Shown here: positions 17,013 through 25,633 of the stretch, one piece after another
Layout of the letters: each line of letters starts with the position of its first letter
Position numbering within the stretch: position 1 is the stretch's first letter
Origin: DASWID01 sp049682815
Lineage (GTDB): Bacteria; Desulfobacterota_D; UBA1144; Nemesobacterales; CSP1-2
Direction: 5' to 3'
NCBI GenBank assembly: GCA_049682815.1
Contig: JBAUII010000006.1
Coordinates: 11,132 to 75,131, forward strand
Length of the DNA: 64,000 nt
The notes under the pieces: generated by a model
Told to the model about the DNA's origin: nothing
What the model saw: the letters and a program-made list of their open reading frames with translations, nothing else
Databases searched by the model: none
Translations under genes and position numbers: made by a program

Positions 17013-17514
17013 GGCTTATATAATAACATCGGAGCGGCTTGATTGCTATCTTTATATTACGACTATTATAACTTTCGTCTTTATTGTGCGCCGATACTCG
17101 CAGCTTTTTGTAGGCTCATTCATTAAGTGTAGGTTGGAGATCGCTTCGATATCCTCGCGATGACACCAAGACCTACCGTCCTGATGCCATTGCTGTAAAC
17201 GTTATATGATTCGGAAACAGTCCCGCACACTAATCGAATAATTTTTTCTACATCCGGGGTTGGAAAACCCCGGCTATCGGCTGTGTCAACTCTCTAATTA
17301 ACCGTTCACCCAGAGCCTGTCCTGAGTTTATAGGAGGGTTGTTTCTTTGTACCTGTGCTGAACTCGTTTCAGGATCAAGACAAAGAAAATAAAGTTTAAA
17401 CAATGGATCCCCGATTAAGCCTGTACCCGAATGCCTTTGTCGGGTGCTCGTCTCCGCATGTCGCTGGCGGGGACCGTTCGAGGATAACAGATAAGTAAAT
17501 TTCGAGACAATTTA
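17013..17514. other. Gene-free 502-bp stretch holding REP-type palindromes
   Basis: I see no credible gene here. The stretch contains one copy of the two-hairpin REP element (17221-17309) and a TTTCTTTGT/ACAAAGAAA inverted repeat at about 17342-17391. It separates the tonB-like gene from the end of gpgP. Confidence 0.6.
17221..17309 (+). repeat. REP-type two-hairpin element, copy A (partial)
   Basis: It shows TCCCGCAC..TAATCGAATAATTTTTTCTA, then the hairpin CCGGGGTTGGAAAACCCCGG and the tail CTATCGGCTGTG and AACTCTCTAATTA. The same order of segments recurs at 25634-25757 and, inverted and shorter, at 34902-34984. The upstream GGGACAAGAATGTCCC-type hairpin is eroded in this copy. Confidence 0.75.
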
Positions 17515-18342
17515 TTACTTTTCAATCCCAAGCAATTTTAACACTGAACGATTCCAACCGACCGGTCCTACACCATCAGCATAAATTAAATTATCAATTG
17601 ATATTCTTTGATCGTATTTCCCATCAGGTCTCTGAACTAAAATGGGTATGTCGACAACCTCAAGCATTGGAAGATCATTCAAGCTATCTCCCAATCCCGC
17701 GCTGTTTAGCTCACGAAATCGGTTTTTGAATATTTGTACTAATATCTGAACCGCCTTTCCCTTATCATTCTTTCCCATAATGTGATGAAATATAGCACCC
17801 TGGGTGTGATTAAAACCCCTTCCAATAATCTCTTCTTTTATGGTTTTAGCTACTTTATCACTTCCGAAAATGATGAAGGGCTCATCATATTCTCGCATCT
17901 TCGATAGCTTTGCCAACCTGGGATCAAGGCCCGTATATTCTGAAATTTCGGATATTTTCATCTCTGAATAGGACTTGAGCTTTATGCGGGTGTCATTTCT
18001 TATCGAATTTAATACTTCAACTAGCGTGTCGTACTTTGTCCCAAGCACTATAACCTTGTAGTCATTCGTTTCTGTATCATAGTTAAAACTGTTAATATCG
18101 TAATCTCGAGGAAAGTATATTCCGCCTCCATTTTCTGAAATGAATGGATGGCGGTTCCCGGTGAGCTCTCTGTACATTTCAATCTCGGGCCTGGTTTTAC
18201 TCGAGCAGAATATCAGGGGGATATTTCTCAGCTTAAGGGCATTCAAAGCAGGTTTTGCCGCTTCGAATGAATATGTTGTATGCTCGAGTAATGTTCCGTC
18301 CAGGTCGGAAAATATCAAGCAATGTCTATTCATTATCTTCAT
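17515..18342 (-). CDS. gpgP: Glucosyl/mannosyl-3-phosphoglycerate phosphatase (HAD family)
   Basis: This Cof-type HAD phosphatase removes phosphate from glucosyl-3-phosphoglycerate to give the compatible solute glucosylglycerate. The nucleophile motif FSDLDGTLL is near the start. FCSSKTRPEIEMYREL, FISENGGGIYFP and the metal motif GLGDSLNDLPML are typical of the MPGP family. The ATG at 18342 is preferred; a TTG further up gives eight more residues without family similarity. It overlaps gpgS by 17 nt, so the two are co-expressed. Confidence 0.88.
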   Translation of the reverse strand: MKIMNRHCLIFSDLDGTLLEHTTYSFEAAKPALNALKLRNIPLIFCSSKTRPEIEMYRELTGNRHPFISENGGGIYFPRDYDINSFNYDTETNDYKVIVLGTKYDTLVEVLNSIRNDTRIKLKSYSEMKISEISEYTGLDPRLAKLSKMREYDEPFIIFGSDKVAKTIKEEIIGRGFNHTQGAIFHHIMGKNDKGKAVQILVQIFKNRFRELNSAGLGDSLNDLPMLEVVDIPILVQRPDGKYDQRISIDNLIYADGVGPVGWNRSVLKLLGIEK

Positions 18343-19534
18343 CAACTGCCTGTCGCAGTTGGTCAAGAATGTTTGGGATAGCAGAAGTCACCCTATTCCA
18401 ATTTGGGATCAACGGAGAACCTAGGGAGTCCTCGACAAAACTTTTACTTGCTATCCTTAATCCTTTGACAAATGTTTCTACCGCTAATGCCTCATCATGT
18501 CTATCAAAGAAAAGTTTATTAATTATCGCGTCGTCGCTGTATCTCTTTATCGTATCCTGTGCTGTCCTCAAATACGTCGAGATTAAGGTGCTGAAAAAGC
18601 CGTCCGAGAAGATCACACCCTCTGATACAAGCGTTCTAAAAAGGCTCTTGGATATATCTATAGACATCTTCAACAGACCGCCTTCGGGGTTATCGGAGGA
18701 GAGATTCTGGTGTTTATGCTCATAATTGTCGCACAGATCGGCCTGGCAAATTCTCTTTGGAGACACATTTCTAAATACCTCTGCCAATACTCCAACCTCC
18801 AATCCCCAGTCTGATGGTATTCGGTTTACCCTCGCCAGGTCAACGTCCATTGAGAATTCTCCAGCAAGCGGATATCTGAAGCTATCGAGGTATACCAAAA
18901 GTGGTAAATAGCCGAGAATCTTTTGCAAAGACCGTATTATTGGAGTTACAAACAGTCTTGTTACCCTTCCATACATTCTGTCGGTAACTCTCTGATAGTA
19001 ACCCTTGCAAAATTCATAGCCGAGGTTGGGGTTTGCTACCGGATAGCAGAGCCTTACCAATAATTCCCTGCTATAACTCAGTATATCGCAGTCGTGAAGT
19101 GCGATGACCTCACTCGATTCCTCGGCTAGTACATATCCATAGGCTATCCATGCTGCCCTCCCTTTGCCTGGCTCGCCGACAGAGAGGCCGTTTTCTTCCA
19201 ATAGGCGGAAAACAGATCTTATTCTTTTACCGTCATTCCAAATTATTTTTATTTTTTGCGGGAGAGCTGAAAAGAATTCTTTTGCCTTTTTGAACTCCTC
19301 GTCATTCGCATTGCCTAGAGTGACTACTATCTCATTCAGGTAGTTCACATGGGTGAGTTCCTTTACAATATTTCTTAAAGCCTCCCCCTCTAGTTCAGAA
19401 TATAAACTTGGTAGAATAAGGGCTATCGGACTGTGTCTAGAATATTCTTTTAAATCGTTTTCCAACTTTTCAACATTATCTTTCCTCAGCCTGTGAAGAG
19501 TAGAAATTGCTTCTGTCTGGTAGAAATCTCCCAT
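18326..19534 (-). CDS. gpgS: Glucosyl-3-phosphoglycerate synthase
   Basis: A GT81-type glycosyltransferase that joins an NDP-sugar to 3-phosphoglycerate. The GT-A motif HDCDI gives the metal-binding DxD-like site. GEPGKGRAAWIAYGYVLA is the sugar-nucleotide-binding segment characteristic of GpgS. RYPLAGEFSMDVDLARVNRIPSD and WGLEVGVLAEV follow. The 402-residue length fits GpgS. With gpgP it forms a two-gene glucosylglycerate pathway, used by bacteria under salt stress or nitrogen limitation. Mannosyl-3-phosphoglycerate synthase is a less likely alternative. Confidence 0.87.
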   Translation of the reverse strand: MGDFYQTEAISTLHRLRKDNVEKLENDLKEYSRHSPIALILPSLYSELEGEALRNIVKELTHVNYLNEIVVTLGNANDEEFKKAKEFFSALPQKIKIIWNDGKRIRSVFRLLEENGLSVGEPGKGRAAWIAYGYVLAEESSEVIALHDCDILSYSRELLVRLCYPVANPNLGYEFCKGYYQRVTDRMYGRVTRLFVTPIIRSLQKILGYLPLLVYLDSFRYPLAGEFSMDVDLARVNRIPSDWGLEVGVLAEVFRNVSPKRICQADLCDNYEHKHQNLSSDNPEGGLLKMSIDISKSLFRTLVSEGVIFSDGFFSTLISTYLRTAQDTIKRYSDDAIINKLFFDRHDEALAVETFVKGLRIASKSFVEDSLGSPLIPNWNRVTSAIPNILDQLRQAVDEDNE

Positions 19535-19712
19535 CTAAGTATCTCGTTCTTTTATTTGGTTATTAAATAAATTAAATCAACATCAGAAGGTTTAAATCTA
19601 ACATAATAATTTTCGAAGAGCCAATTAACCGCATCAGACGCAGTTTGGGGAGATGATCACACTCCGGTACTCATGCAAAATGATTTGTGATTTTAGTAAC
19701 GATCTATTGATA

Positions 19713-20300
19713 TTAAATAAGATACTTGATAATTATGAAGCCAACTAAAAGCAGTATGAAAAACAGTGTAACTAGAATATTAAAATATCTATCAATAAAT
19801 GTTCTGATTTGTTCACCGTAGAAGTAGATTAAAGCTCCCTCTAAGAAAAACCTTCCTGATCTCCCGATAACAGATGCCAAAATTAGTATCGTTAAATCAA
19901 TCTTGAAAACACCGGCTGTTATTGTAAAAACTTTGAAGGGAATAGGTGTAAGTGCAGCACCGAGAATTGCGATAAAGGCGTTTTCTTCGTATCTTCCGCT
20001 GACATATAGAAAAGCGTTATGGCTGAAGACATAGGTAAAAAAAAAGTTATCAACAAGTTCCCATAGACCCCATCCGATCATGTAACCAAATATAGCGCCT
20101 AGGACGGATACAATTGAACATATTGCTGCATACCAGAATGACCGCTTTGGTTTACCAAGGCAAAGTGCCATGAGGAGCGGGTCAGGAGGGATAGGGAAAA
20201 CCGATGCTTCCAAAAAAGAAACAAGAGACAGGGCAGGGACAGCGTATTTAGTGTCTGCCCAGTGGAGGACCCAGTTATAGAGCTTCTTAAGCATGTGCAA
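19713..20300 (-). CDS. DedA/YqaA-type membrane protein
   Basis: This is a polytopic inner-membrane protein of the SNARE-associated/DedA superfamily, close to the YqaA branch. About five hydrophobic segments are visible in 195 residues. Characteristic features are SFLEASVFPIPPDPLLMAL and GAALTPIPFKVFTITAGVF, followed by a GRSGRFFLEGALIYFYG segment. DedA proteins are proposed lipid flippases and need proton motive force. It overlaps the end of surE by 14 nt and is likely translated from the same message. Confidence 0.85.
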   Translation of the reverse strand: MHMLKKLYNWVLHWADTKYAVPALSLVSFLEASVFPIPPDPLLMALCLGKPKRSFWYAAICSIVSVLGAIFGYMIGWGLWELVDNFFFTYVFSHNAFLYVSGRYEENAFIAILGAALTPIPFKVFTITAGVFKIDLTILILASVIGRSGRFFLEGALIYFYGEQIRTFIDRYFNILVTLFFILLLVGFIIIKYLI

Positions 20301-21054
20301 GGCTTTTGGTTAGATCTTTGGTTAGGTTTTCAAGAAATTCATTGTCTGTAAGGTCTAATTTTATTGGCGTAACAGATACAAAGCCCTCGCTAACTGCGAC
20401 GAGATCGGAGTCCTCAATGCTTAAAAAGCGGAGTTCATTTCCACCTATCCAGTAATACTTTCTTCCCCTTGGATCGATTTTCTCAACTATTGGTTCTCCA
20501 TAAACACGCTTACCCTGTTTAGTTACCCTGATCCCTCTGATGTCATCTTTGGGGAGATTCGGAACGTTTACATTTAAGAGTGTCCCAATTGGTAGGCGAT
20601 TCAGGATGACATATTTTGTCACTAATTGGGCATAATAGGAGGCGGTGTCAAACAGAAAATTTTGTTTGCTCGCCACGGATATCGCAATTGATGGAATTCC
20701 AAGAAGCGTTCCCTCCATGGCGGCGCTGACAGTGCCTGAATATGTAATGTCGTCTCCAAGATTTTCCCCTTTGTTTATTCCCGAGACTATTATGTTGGGC
20801 TTGTTTTCTTTGAGCAGACCATTAACAGCGACATTAATGCAATCTGTCGGAGTTCCATCGACGCTGTATATATTCGCGCTGATCTCATCTATTCTGAGTG
20901 GGCGATGTAGGGACAGCGCGTGGCTCGCTGCGCTCTGTTCTCTATCGGGTGCAACAACAAAAATCTCTCCTAGCGCTTTAAGGCTATCGGCGAGTACATG
21001 GAGGCCTTCGGAATTAATCCCGTCGTCATTAGATATAAGAATCCTTACTGACAT
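20287..21054 (-). CDS. surE: 5'/3'-nucleotidase SurE
   Basis: SurE is a metal-dependent survival protein that dephosphorylates nucleoside monophosphates. The N-terminal ISNDDGINSEGL carries the two metal-binding aspartates, and VSGINKGENLGDDITYSGTVSAAM is the hallmark active-site segment. PDREQSAASHALSL also fits. The ATG at 21054 starts directly at MSVRILISNDDG as in the family; an upstream start adds six residues only. The gene lies between tRNA-Pro and the DedA gene, an order seen in deltaproteobacterial genomes. Confidence 0.95.
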   Translation of the reverse strand: MSVRILISNDDGINSEGLHVLADSLKALGEIFVVAPDREQSAASHALSLHRPLRIDEISANIYSVDGTPTDCINVAVNGLLKENKPNIIVSGINKGENLGDDITYSGTVSAAMEGTLLGIPSIAISVASKQNFLFDTASYYAQLVTKYVILNRLPIGTLLNVNVPNLPKDDIRGIRVTKQGKRVYGEPIVEKIDPRGRKYYWIGGNELRFLSIEDSDLVAVSEGFVSVTPIKLDLTDNEFLENLTKDLTKSLAHA

Positions 21055-21104
21055 ATAACTATTTAGCCACAAATAAAGGGCGACCTACAAAAATAAAATT
21101 CTGC

Positions 21105-21190
21105 ACAATCCATGATTCATGATACACGATTTAAGGAAGCAGCTGTTATCTTGCATCCTGCATCCTGCATCTTGCATCCTGTATCCTGCT
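21105..21190. repeat. Inverted arrays of degenerate 7-bp tandem repeats (locus 3)
   Basis: The left arm at about 21105-21130 has CAATCCATGATTCATGATAC-type units. The right arm at 21147-21190 has six close copies of TCCTGCA/TCTTGCA. The spacer is about 16 nt. It lies between the tRNA-Pro gene and the start of surE. Confidence 0.8.
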
Positions 21191-21250
21191 TGTAGGTTCG
21201 TATTCATTTCTGCAAATTCCTGGTTGAATAGTTATCTTGACTTTGATGAA

Positions 21251-21326
21251 TGGTCGGGGTGACTGGATTCGAACCAGCGACCCCCGGCCCCCCAGGCCGG
21301 TGCGCTACCAACTACGCTACACCCCG
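21251..21326 (-). tRNA. tRNA-Pro (anticodon GGG), CCA encoded
   Basis: Read on the minus strand the gene folds into a full cloverleaf: acceptor CGGGGTG/CACCCCG, a D arm with AGTTGGTA, anticodon stem CCGGC/GCCGG with loop CTGGGGG (anticodon GGG), and a T arm with GGTTCGAATCC. The discriminator A is followed by an encoded CCA. Total length with CCA is 76 nt. It follows the merR-type gene's 3' side on the same strand. Confidence 0.95.
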
Positions 21327-21371
21327 ATTCAATTGATTTAATCTGATGGATAGAAATGAAACCCAGGTGAA

Positions 21372-21725
21372 TTACTCAGTAATTCGCTTGATTGATTTTA
21401 ACTCACTCAGGACTTCATGCAATAAAACGTTTACTTTTGTGCTTACCTTCTTCTGATTTTCCTCTTCTTTTAACTTTTTCTTTGCTCCTGCAATCGTAAA
21501 ATTCTGCTCATAAAGCATGTGCTTTATTTTCATGATTAGGTGAATTGTCTCTCTGTCATAGAGCCTTTGGGATTTTCTTCTTATAGGCTTAATTTCGGGG
21601 AACTCGCTTTCCCAGTAGCGAAGAACATAAGGCTTGATTCTGGTGAAATCACTAACTTCACCTATTCTGAAGTAAATTTTATCGGGAAGTATGATTTCAG
21701 CCCTGTCGTCTAACATACTTAACAA
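21372..21725 (-). CDS. MerR-family transcriptional regulator
   Basis: This is a 117-residue MerR-type DNA-binding protein. FRIGEVSDFTRIKPYVLRYW is the winged helix-turn-helix start, and EFPEIKPIRRKSQRLYDRET is the wing. A helical segment with many Lys and Glu residues follows from about residue 80 and should form the dimer coiled coil. There is no effector-binding domain or metal-binding cysteine. The merR - tRNA-Pro pair is often found next to ihfA in deltaproteobacteria; ihfA is not present here. An ATG three codons in is the alternative start. Confidence 0.88.
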   Translation of the reverse strand: MLSMLDDRAEIILPDKIYFRIGEVSDFTRIKPYVLRYWESEFPEIKPIRRKSQRLYDRETIHLIMKIKHMLYEQNFTIAGAKKKLKEEENQKKVSTKVNVLLHEVLSELKSIKRITE

Positions 21726-21779
21726 ACTAGTTTAAACTGTTTTAAATGTCAAGATGATTTAAAAATATATATAAAATTT

Positions 21780-22382
21780 CTAAACTTGCAAAACTCCCTT
21801 AAAGGTTTTTCTATGAATCGGGGAGGGGCCGAATTTTCTTATTGCTTCCAGGTGTTCCTTTGTTGGATACCCTTTGTGCCGCTTGAAGTTATATTGAGGA
21901 TATAGAAAGTGGTAATCGTCCATGATCGCGTCCCGGGTAACCTTAGCGAGGATCGAGGCGGCGGCGATCGAGCAGCATTTGGCGTCACCCTTTATGATTG
22001 TTTCCTGTCGAATCTGGATTCGAATCGGGTAATTTCCGTCAATCAATATATAATCGGGCTGAGTATCCAACTTTTTAACTGCTTGCTCCATCGCTAATAG
22101 TGATGCTCTGAGTATATTAATTTGATCGATTATCTCCGGTTCTATAATGGCGATAGCTGTCGTTAAGGCAGATTTCTCGATTTCACAAAAGAGTTCCTCC
22201 CTTCTTCTCGAGGAAAGCTTCTTTGAATCATTGATCCCATCCAGCCTGCATCCTCGGGGAAAGACAACAGCGGCGGCTACCACCGGTCCCGCAAGCGGAC
22301 CTCTTCCAGCTTCATCAACCCCGGCCGGGAGTTTACCGTTTATCCATAGTCTTTTTTCGAAAGAATAGTCTGGAAGACTCAA
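21780..22382 (-). CDS. rnhB: Ribonuclease HII
   Basis: RNase HII removes ribonucleotides misincorporated into DNA and degrades RNA-DNA hybrids. The first catalytic Asp and Glu are in GVDEAGRGPLAGPVVAAAV. NDSKKLSSRRREEL, ILIDGNYPI, KGDAKCCSIAAASILAKVTRD and KRHKGYPTKEHLEAI complete the type-2 motifs. The 200-residue length is normal. The start codon appears to be TTG at 22382 with no strong ribosome binding site. Confidence 0.95.
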   Translation of the reverse strand: MSLPDYSFEKRLWINGKLPAGVDEAGRGPLAGPVVAAAVVFPRGCRLDGINDSKKLSSRRREELFCEIEKSALTTAIAIIEPEIIDQINILRASLLAMEQAVKKLDTQPDYILIDGNYPIRIQIRQETIIKGDAKCCSIAAASILAKVTRDAIMDDYHFLYPQYNFKRHKGYPTKEHLEAIRKFGPSPIHRKTFKGVLQV

Positions 22383-22416
22383 TGTTCTTGAATAGTTTTG
22401 TAGGAGAAATTATTAC

Positions 22417-22503
22417 TCACCCCATCCTATCCTTCCCCTTAAATGGGGAAGGGAAATTCATCTCCTCCCCCTATTTCTATAGGGGGAGGATTAAGGTGGG
22501 GGT
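22417..22503. repeat. Palindromic intergenic repeat with C/G-tract hairpins
   Basis: Two stems are visible: CTTCCCCTTAAATGGGGAAG, and CTCCCCCTATTTCTATAGGGGGAG. The outer ends CACCCC and GGTGGGG are also complementary. Related single hairpins occur at 34717-34756, 43009-43075 and 43136-43176. It lies in the 168-bp gap between rnhB and dapA and may double as a terminator for dapA. Confidence 0.7.
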
Positions 22504-22550
22504 TACATTATTTCTCGCAATCCTCATATCTTATCAGTCGAACTTATTTC

Positions 22551-23426
22551 TCAAATCAATCCGTACTCTTTCATTGCGTTCTTAAGGTTCTCCGAATTTT
22601 CCGATGACATAGGCGAGAGCGGCAGCCTCATTTCATTGTTGATTTTTCCCATTAGACTCAGGCCTGCCTTAACGGGGATCGGATTGGTTTCAAGGAACAT
22701 AGCCTCGTTTAGCGGATGCAGCTTATAATGATATTCCCTTGATTGATTGAATTTCTCATCGACGAATGTGTTATAAAGCTCGGAAACATCCCTTGGGGCA
22801 ATGTTTGCGGTAACTGTTATAAAACCTTTTGCGCCAATGGCTAGAAGTGGGAAATTAAGGGAATCCTCACCAGAGAGGACAATGAAATCCATACCACAAA
22901 GGTAAAGGATTTTACTTGCCTGTTGAATTGATCCCGAGGCCTCCTTCACCCCAACGATGTTTTCATTATTCCTTGCTAGCCTGGAAATGGTATCTGGGTT
23001 CATGTTCACCCCAGACCTTCCAGGTATATTGTAGAGGATTAGAGGTATATTTACCTCAGATGCTATTTTGTCAAAGTGTAGAAAAAGCCCCTCCTGAGTT
23101 GGTTTATTGTAATATGGAACAACTAAAAGGGCTGCGTCGGCTCCAACTTTCTTCGAAAATTTTGTAAGCCTGATCGCCTCTTCAGTACTGTTGGAACCGG
23201 TACCCGCTATAACGGGTATCCTCTTTTTTACCGTCTTGACTGTTAGTTCAATAACATGTTCGTGTTCTTCATGAGAAAGGGTAGGGGATTCGCCGGTCGT
23301 ACCGCATGGAACGATGCCATGTGTTCCGTTTTCTATCTGGAATTCAATCAGTTCTCTCAGGGCCTTTTCGTCTACAGCTCCATCCTTAAAGGGGGTAACT
23401 ATTGCAACAATCGAACCGTAAATCAA
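22551..23426 (-). CDS. dapA: 4-Hydroxy-tetrahydrodipicolinate synthase
   Basis: DapA condenses pyruvate with aspartate semialdehyde in the first committed step of lysine and diaminopimelate synthesis. The landmarks are GSIVAIVTPF, GTTGESPTLSHEEH, YYNKPTQEGL, YNIPGRSGVNM with the catalytic Tyr, and GVKEASG with the Schiff-base Lys. The start is TTG at 23426, supported by GGAGG at 23435-23439. Asd, the enzyme that makes its substrate, is encoded just upstream on the same strand, separated by mobile debris and a small zinc-ribbon gene. Confidence 0.95.
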   Translation of the reverse strand: MIYGSIVAIVTPFKDGAVDEKALRELIEFQIENGTHGIVPCGTTGESPTLSHEEHEHVIELTVKTVKKRIPVIAGTGSNSTEEAIRLTKFSKKVGADAALLVVPYYNKPTQEGLFLHFDKIASEVNIPLILYNIPGRSGVNMNPDTISRLARNNENIVGVKEASGSIQQASKILYLCGMDFIVLSGEDSLNFPLLAIGAKGFITVTANIAPRDVSELYNTFVDEKFNQSREYHYKLHPLNEAMFLETNPIPVKAGLSLMGKINNEMRLPLSPMSSENSENLKNAMKEYGLI

Positions 23427-23496
23427 TTATAATGCCTCCAAACCCAATTGCTCTGTCTTCATTATATTAGAGTTGATTTGGAAATCAAGAAATCGA

Positions 23497-23672
23497 ATTG
23501 ACTCATCAGAAATCTATCTGAAGACGAATCGTTGCCTCATCTAAGAATTTATTCAAAATAGTCTCCTCCTAGAAAGATATCGGGAGGCATAGATGAGGCT
23601 AACCATGAAAGAAAGAAGATCGGTCACTGCAGTAGTGGCGAAGAGGTATCAGAAAGCCACTAAAAAGGAGAA
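23497..23672 (+). mobile_element. 5'-end fragment of the DDE insertion sequence
   Basis: This segment matches the transposase-start end of the complete insertion sequence at 45511-46911, in opposite orientation. It includes the terminal ATTGACTCATCAGAAATC, the internal TGCCTCA motif, and the beginning of the transposase gene at 23593 (MRLTMKERRS through KKEK). The match stops abruptly at 23672, where a REP element begins. Confidence 0.9.
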
Positions 23673-23673
23673 A

Positions 23674-23738
23674 GTTGGACCTACCACGATAGGCAGGACA
23701 TTCTTGTCCCGCACTCTAATCGGATAATTTTTTAGAGA
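23674..23738 (+). repeat. REP-type two-hairpin element, copy B (first hairpin only)
   Basis: The segment has GTTGGACCTACCACGATAGG, the hairpin GGACATTCTTGTCC, and CTCTAATCGGATAATTTTTT. It corresponds to the first half of the element at 25634-25757. It has truncated the IS fragment on its left and abuts a miniature transposon on its right. Confidence 0.75.
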
Positions 23739-23741
23739 GAT

Positions 23742-23886
23742 GGTGTCAGGCTTTGTTTATTTGCTTATTATTGGAGCTGGTCAACTCATGGATGGAGAAG
23801 GAAAACACGTGGGATTACAAGGACAAAGGAGGCGCATCATAAAAGGTGTTGATAAACAAATAAGCAAATAAACAAAGCCTGACACC
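23742..23886 (+). mobile_element. Miniature derivative of the DnaA-tailed Y1 transposon (copy 2)
   Basis: The ends are GGTGTCAGGCTTTG and CAAAGCCTGACACC within terminal inverted repeats of about 28 bp. Read on the plus strand, the interior retains transposase tail coding, with VGLQGQRRR and GVDKQISK followed by TAA. The T-to-A change near one end is matched by a compensating change at the other. It lies directly downstream of the zinc-ribbon gene's stop codon. Confidence 0.8.
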
Positions 23887-23892
23887 AATATT

Positions 23893-24465
23893 CTACAGCG
23901 ATGTTTTCAGCGATTTTCCGCATTCGGGACAAAAATTGCTTTTCCTCGGGATCTTGCTGCCGCAATTAGGGCAATACATAGTGTCCTTTTCCCTGGAGAG
24001 CTGAGAATATTGCCTACTTTTTTCCAGAGCCTCATTCACCTTCTTGCCAATCTCCTCACAGTGTTTTGTGACTTCGCTAACAAATTCAATCCTATCCTCT
24101 TTTCCCGGGCTGATAATAGTAAGACGGGGCTCCAGTTTTTCCATTTCGTATAGGGTTCTGCTGACTTCATCAAGTGCTATATCTCGGAACAGCTTAAATG
24201 ATGATGAATTTCTTAGGATAAGAATTCTCCGATCTGTGAGTATAAACCAGGAGTTAAAATACGTGTTGCTATCAATCCATTTTGGTGCCTTGTAAATTGC
24301 CCTGTAATTTCTTAGAGTGAGTAGTATCTCTTCACCCGGTGACAGATAACTCGATAGACTACCGTTCAATTCTCTGGGCAGTTCGGTGAAGTTCCTCGAT
24401 TCCAGCTTATTTATTACCCCTTGAATAGATTCAATAAGCGTGGTTATCAATGGGATTCTAGACAT
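23893..24465 (-). CDS. Small protein with PH-like domain and C-terminal zinc ribbon
   Basis: This is a 190-residue cytoplasmic protein with no obvious signal or membrane helix. About residues 35-125 resemble bacterial PH-like domains (NSWFILTDRRILILRNSS followed by a predicted strand-rich region). The C-terminus is a zinc ribbon, CPNCGSKIPRKSNFCPECG, with two CxxC pairs at about residues 167-185. Function is unknown; the zinc ribbon suggests protein or nucleic-acid contact. It overlaps asd by 8 nt, so it is co-expressed with that gene. Confidence 0.75.
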   Translation of the reverse strand: MSRIPLITTLIESIQGVINKLESRNFTELPRELNGSLSSYLSPGEEILLTLRNYRAIYKAPKWIDSNTYFNSWFILTDRRILILRNSSSFKLFRDIALDEVSRTLYEMEKLEPRLTIISPGKEDRIEFVSEVTKHCEEIGKKVNEALEKSRQYSQLSREKDTMYCPNCGSKIPRKSNFCPECGKSLKTSL

Positions 24466-25480
24466 ATTTGCTTATCAGGACTTCTGCAATTTGAACTGCA
24501 TTTAGGGCGGCCCCTTTCCTTAACTGATCTCCGACTACCCATAGGCTAATACCTGAAGGAACCGTGTAGTCTTCTCTTATCCGGCCCACCAGGCATTCAT
24601 CCTTACCTGCAGCTTCGATTGGCATCGGGTATCTATGGTTCTGGGGTTCATCCACTACCCTAACACCCGGGAAATTTTTGAGGGCGTTTTTTGCTTCATC
24701 TACGGAGACTTTTCTCTCAGTCTCTATGTTCAGTGCAACAGAATGGGCGCGAAAGACAGGTACCCTCACAGTTGTGGCAGTCAACTGTATTGAGTCGTCC
24801 TCCAAGATTTTCCTCGTTTCATTGTGGAGTTTCATCTCCTCTTTCGTATATCCGTTTTCTAAAAAGGTGTCTATGTGTGGAAGGAGATTAAACGCAATCT
24901 GATGGGGAAAGACCCTTGAATCAAATGACTTTCCTTCCATTATAGCCTTCGTTTGGATACGTAATTCCTCCATGGCCTTCGCCCCTGCGCCGGATACGGC
25001 CTGATAAGAGGCTGCGACCACCCTCTTTATTTTAGCAATATCATGTATGGGTTTCAGAGCCATAATCGCGACTGCGGTAGTGCAATTTGGATTGGCAATT
25101 ATTCCCCTTTTAGTATAATCGGCGATTTTATGAGGATTTATCTCGGGGATTATAAGAGGAACATCCTCCTCCATACGGAAGGCCGAGCTATTGTCAATCA
25201 CAACTGCACCTGCTTCAACGGCAAACTGAGCAAACTCCCGGCTTCTTGATGCACCAGCAGAAAAAAGTGCGATTTGTATTCCATTGAAAGCATTTCTGTC
25301 TAATTTCTGAACCTTTAATTTACTGCAATGGAATTCCAGCTCCCTACCATGTGATCGTTCTGATGCAATGGTCCTTAGCTCGCCTACTGGGAAATCTCTT
25401 TCCTCGAGGATTGAGATCATCTCCTGCCCGACTGCCCCTGTAGCCCCAACGACTGCAACGTTGTATGCGTCTTTTATCAT
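24458..25480 (-). CDS. asd: Aspartate-semialdehyde dehydrogenase
   Basis: Asd reduces aspartyl phosphate with NADPH to aspartate semialdehyde, at the branch to lysine, threonine and methionine. VAVVGATGAVGQEM is the NADP-binding start, ANPNCTTAVAIMAL holds the catalytic Cys, and AASYQAVSGAG and RVPVFRAHS follow. The start at 25480 (MIKDAYNVAVVG) has GGGAG upstream and matches the family; the longer frame adds 35 residues without similarity. The 340-residue length is normal. Confidence 0.95.
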   Translation of the reverse strand: MIKDAYNVAVVGATGAVGQEMISILEERDFPVGELRTIASERSHGRELEFHCSKLKVQKLDRNAFNGIQIALFSAGASRSREFAQFAVEAGAVVIDNSSAFRMEEDVPLIIPEINPHKIADYTKRGIIANPNCTTAVAIMALKPIHDIAKIKRVVAASYQAVSGAGAKAMEELRIQTKAIMEGKSFDSRVFPHQIAFNLLPHIDTFLENGYTKEEMKLHNETRKILEDDSIQLTATTVRVPVFRAHSVALNIETERKVSVDEAKNALKNFPGVRVVDEPQNHRYPMPIEAAGKDECLVGRIREDYTVPSGISLWVVGDQLRKGAALNAVQIAEVLISKYV

Positions 25481-25633
25481 ACTCACTCCCAATAATTTGC
25501 AAATCAGCCTTAGTATTTTAATTAAAAATATACACGTAGCCAAGTTTGGAGGATCTATAAGTGCCTCGCTATTCAAGACAATCATTCACGCTGAGCACTT
25601 CGACTATTCTCAGCGCTTGAATGCACAGACGAA

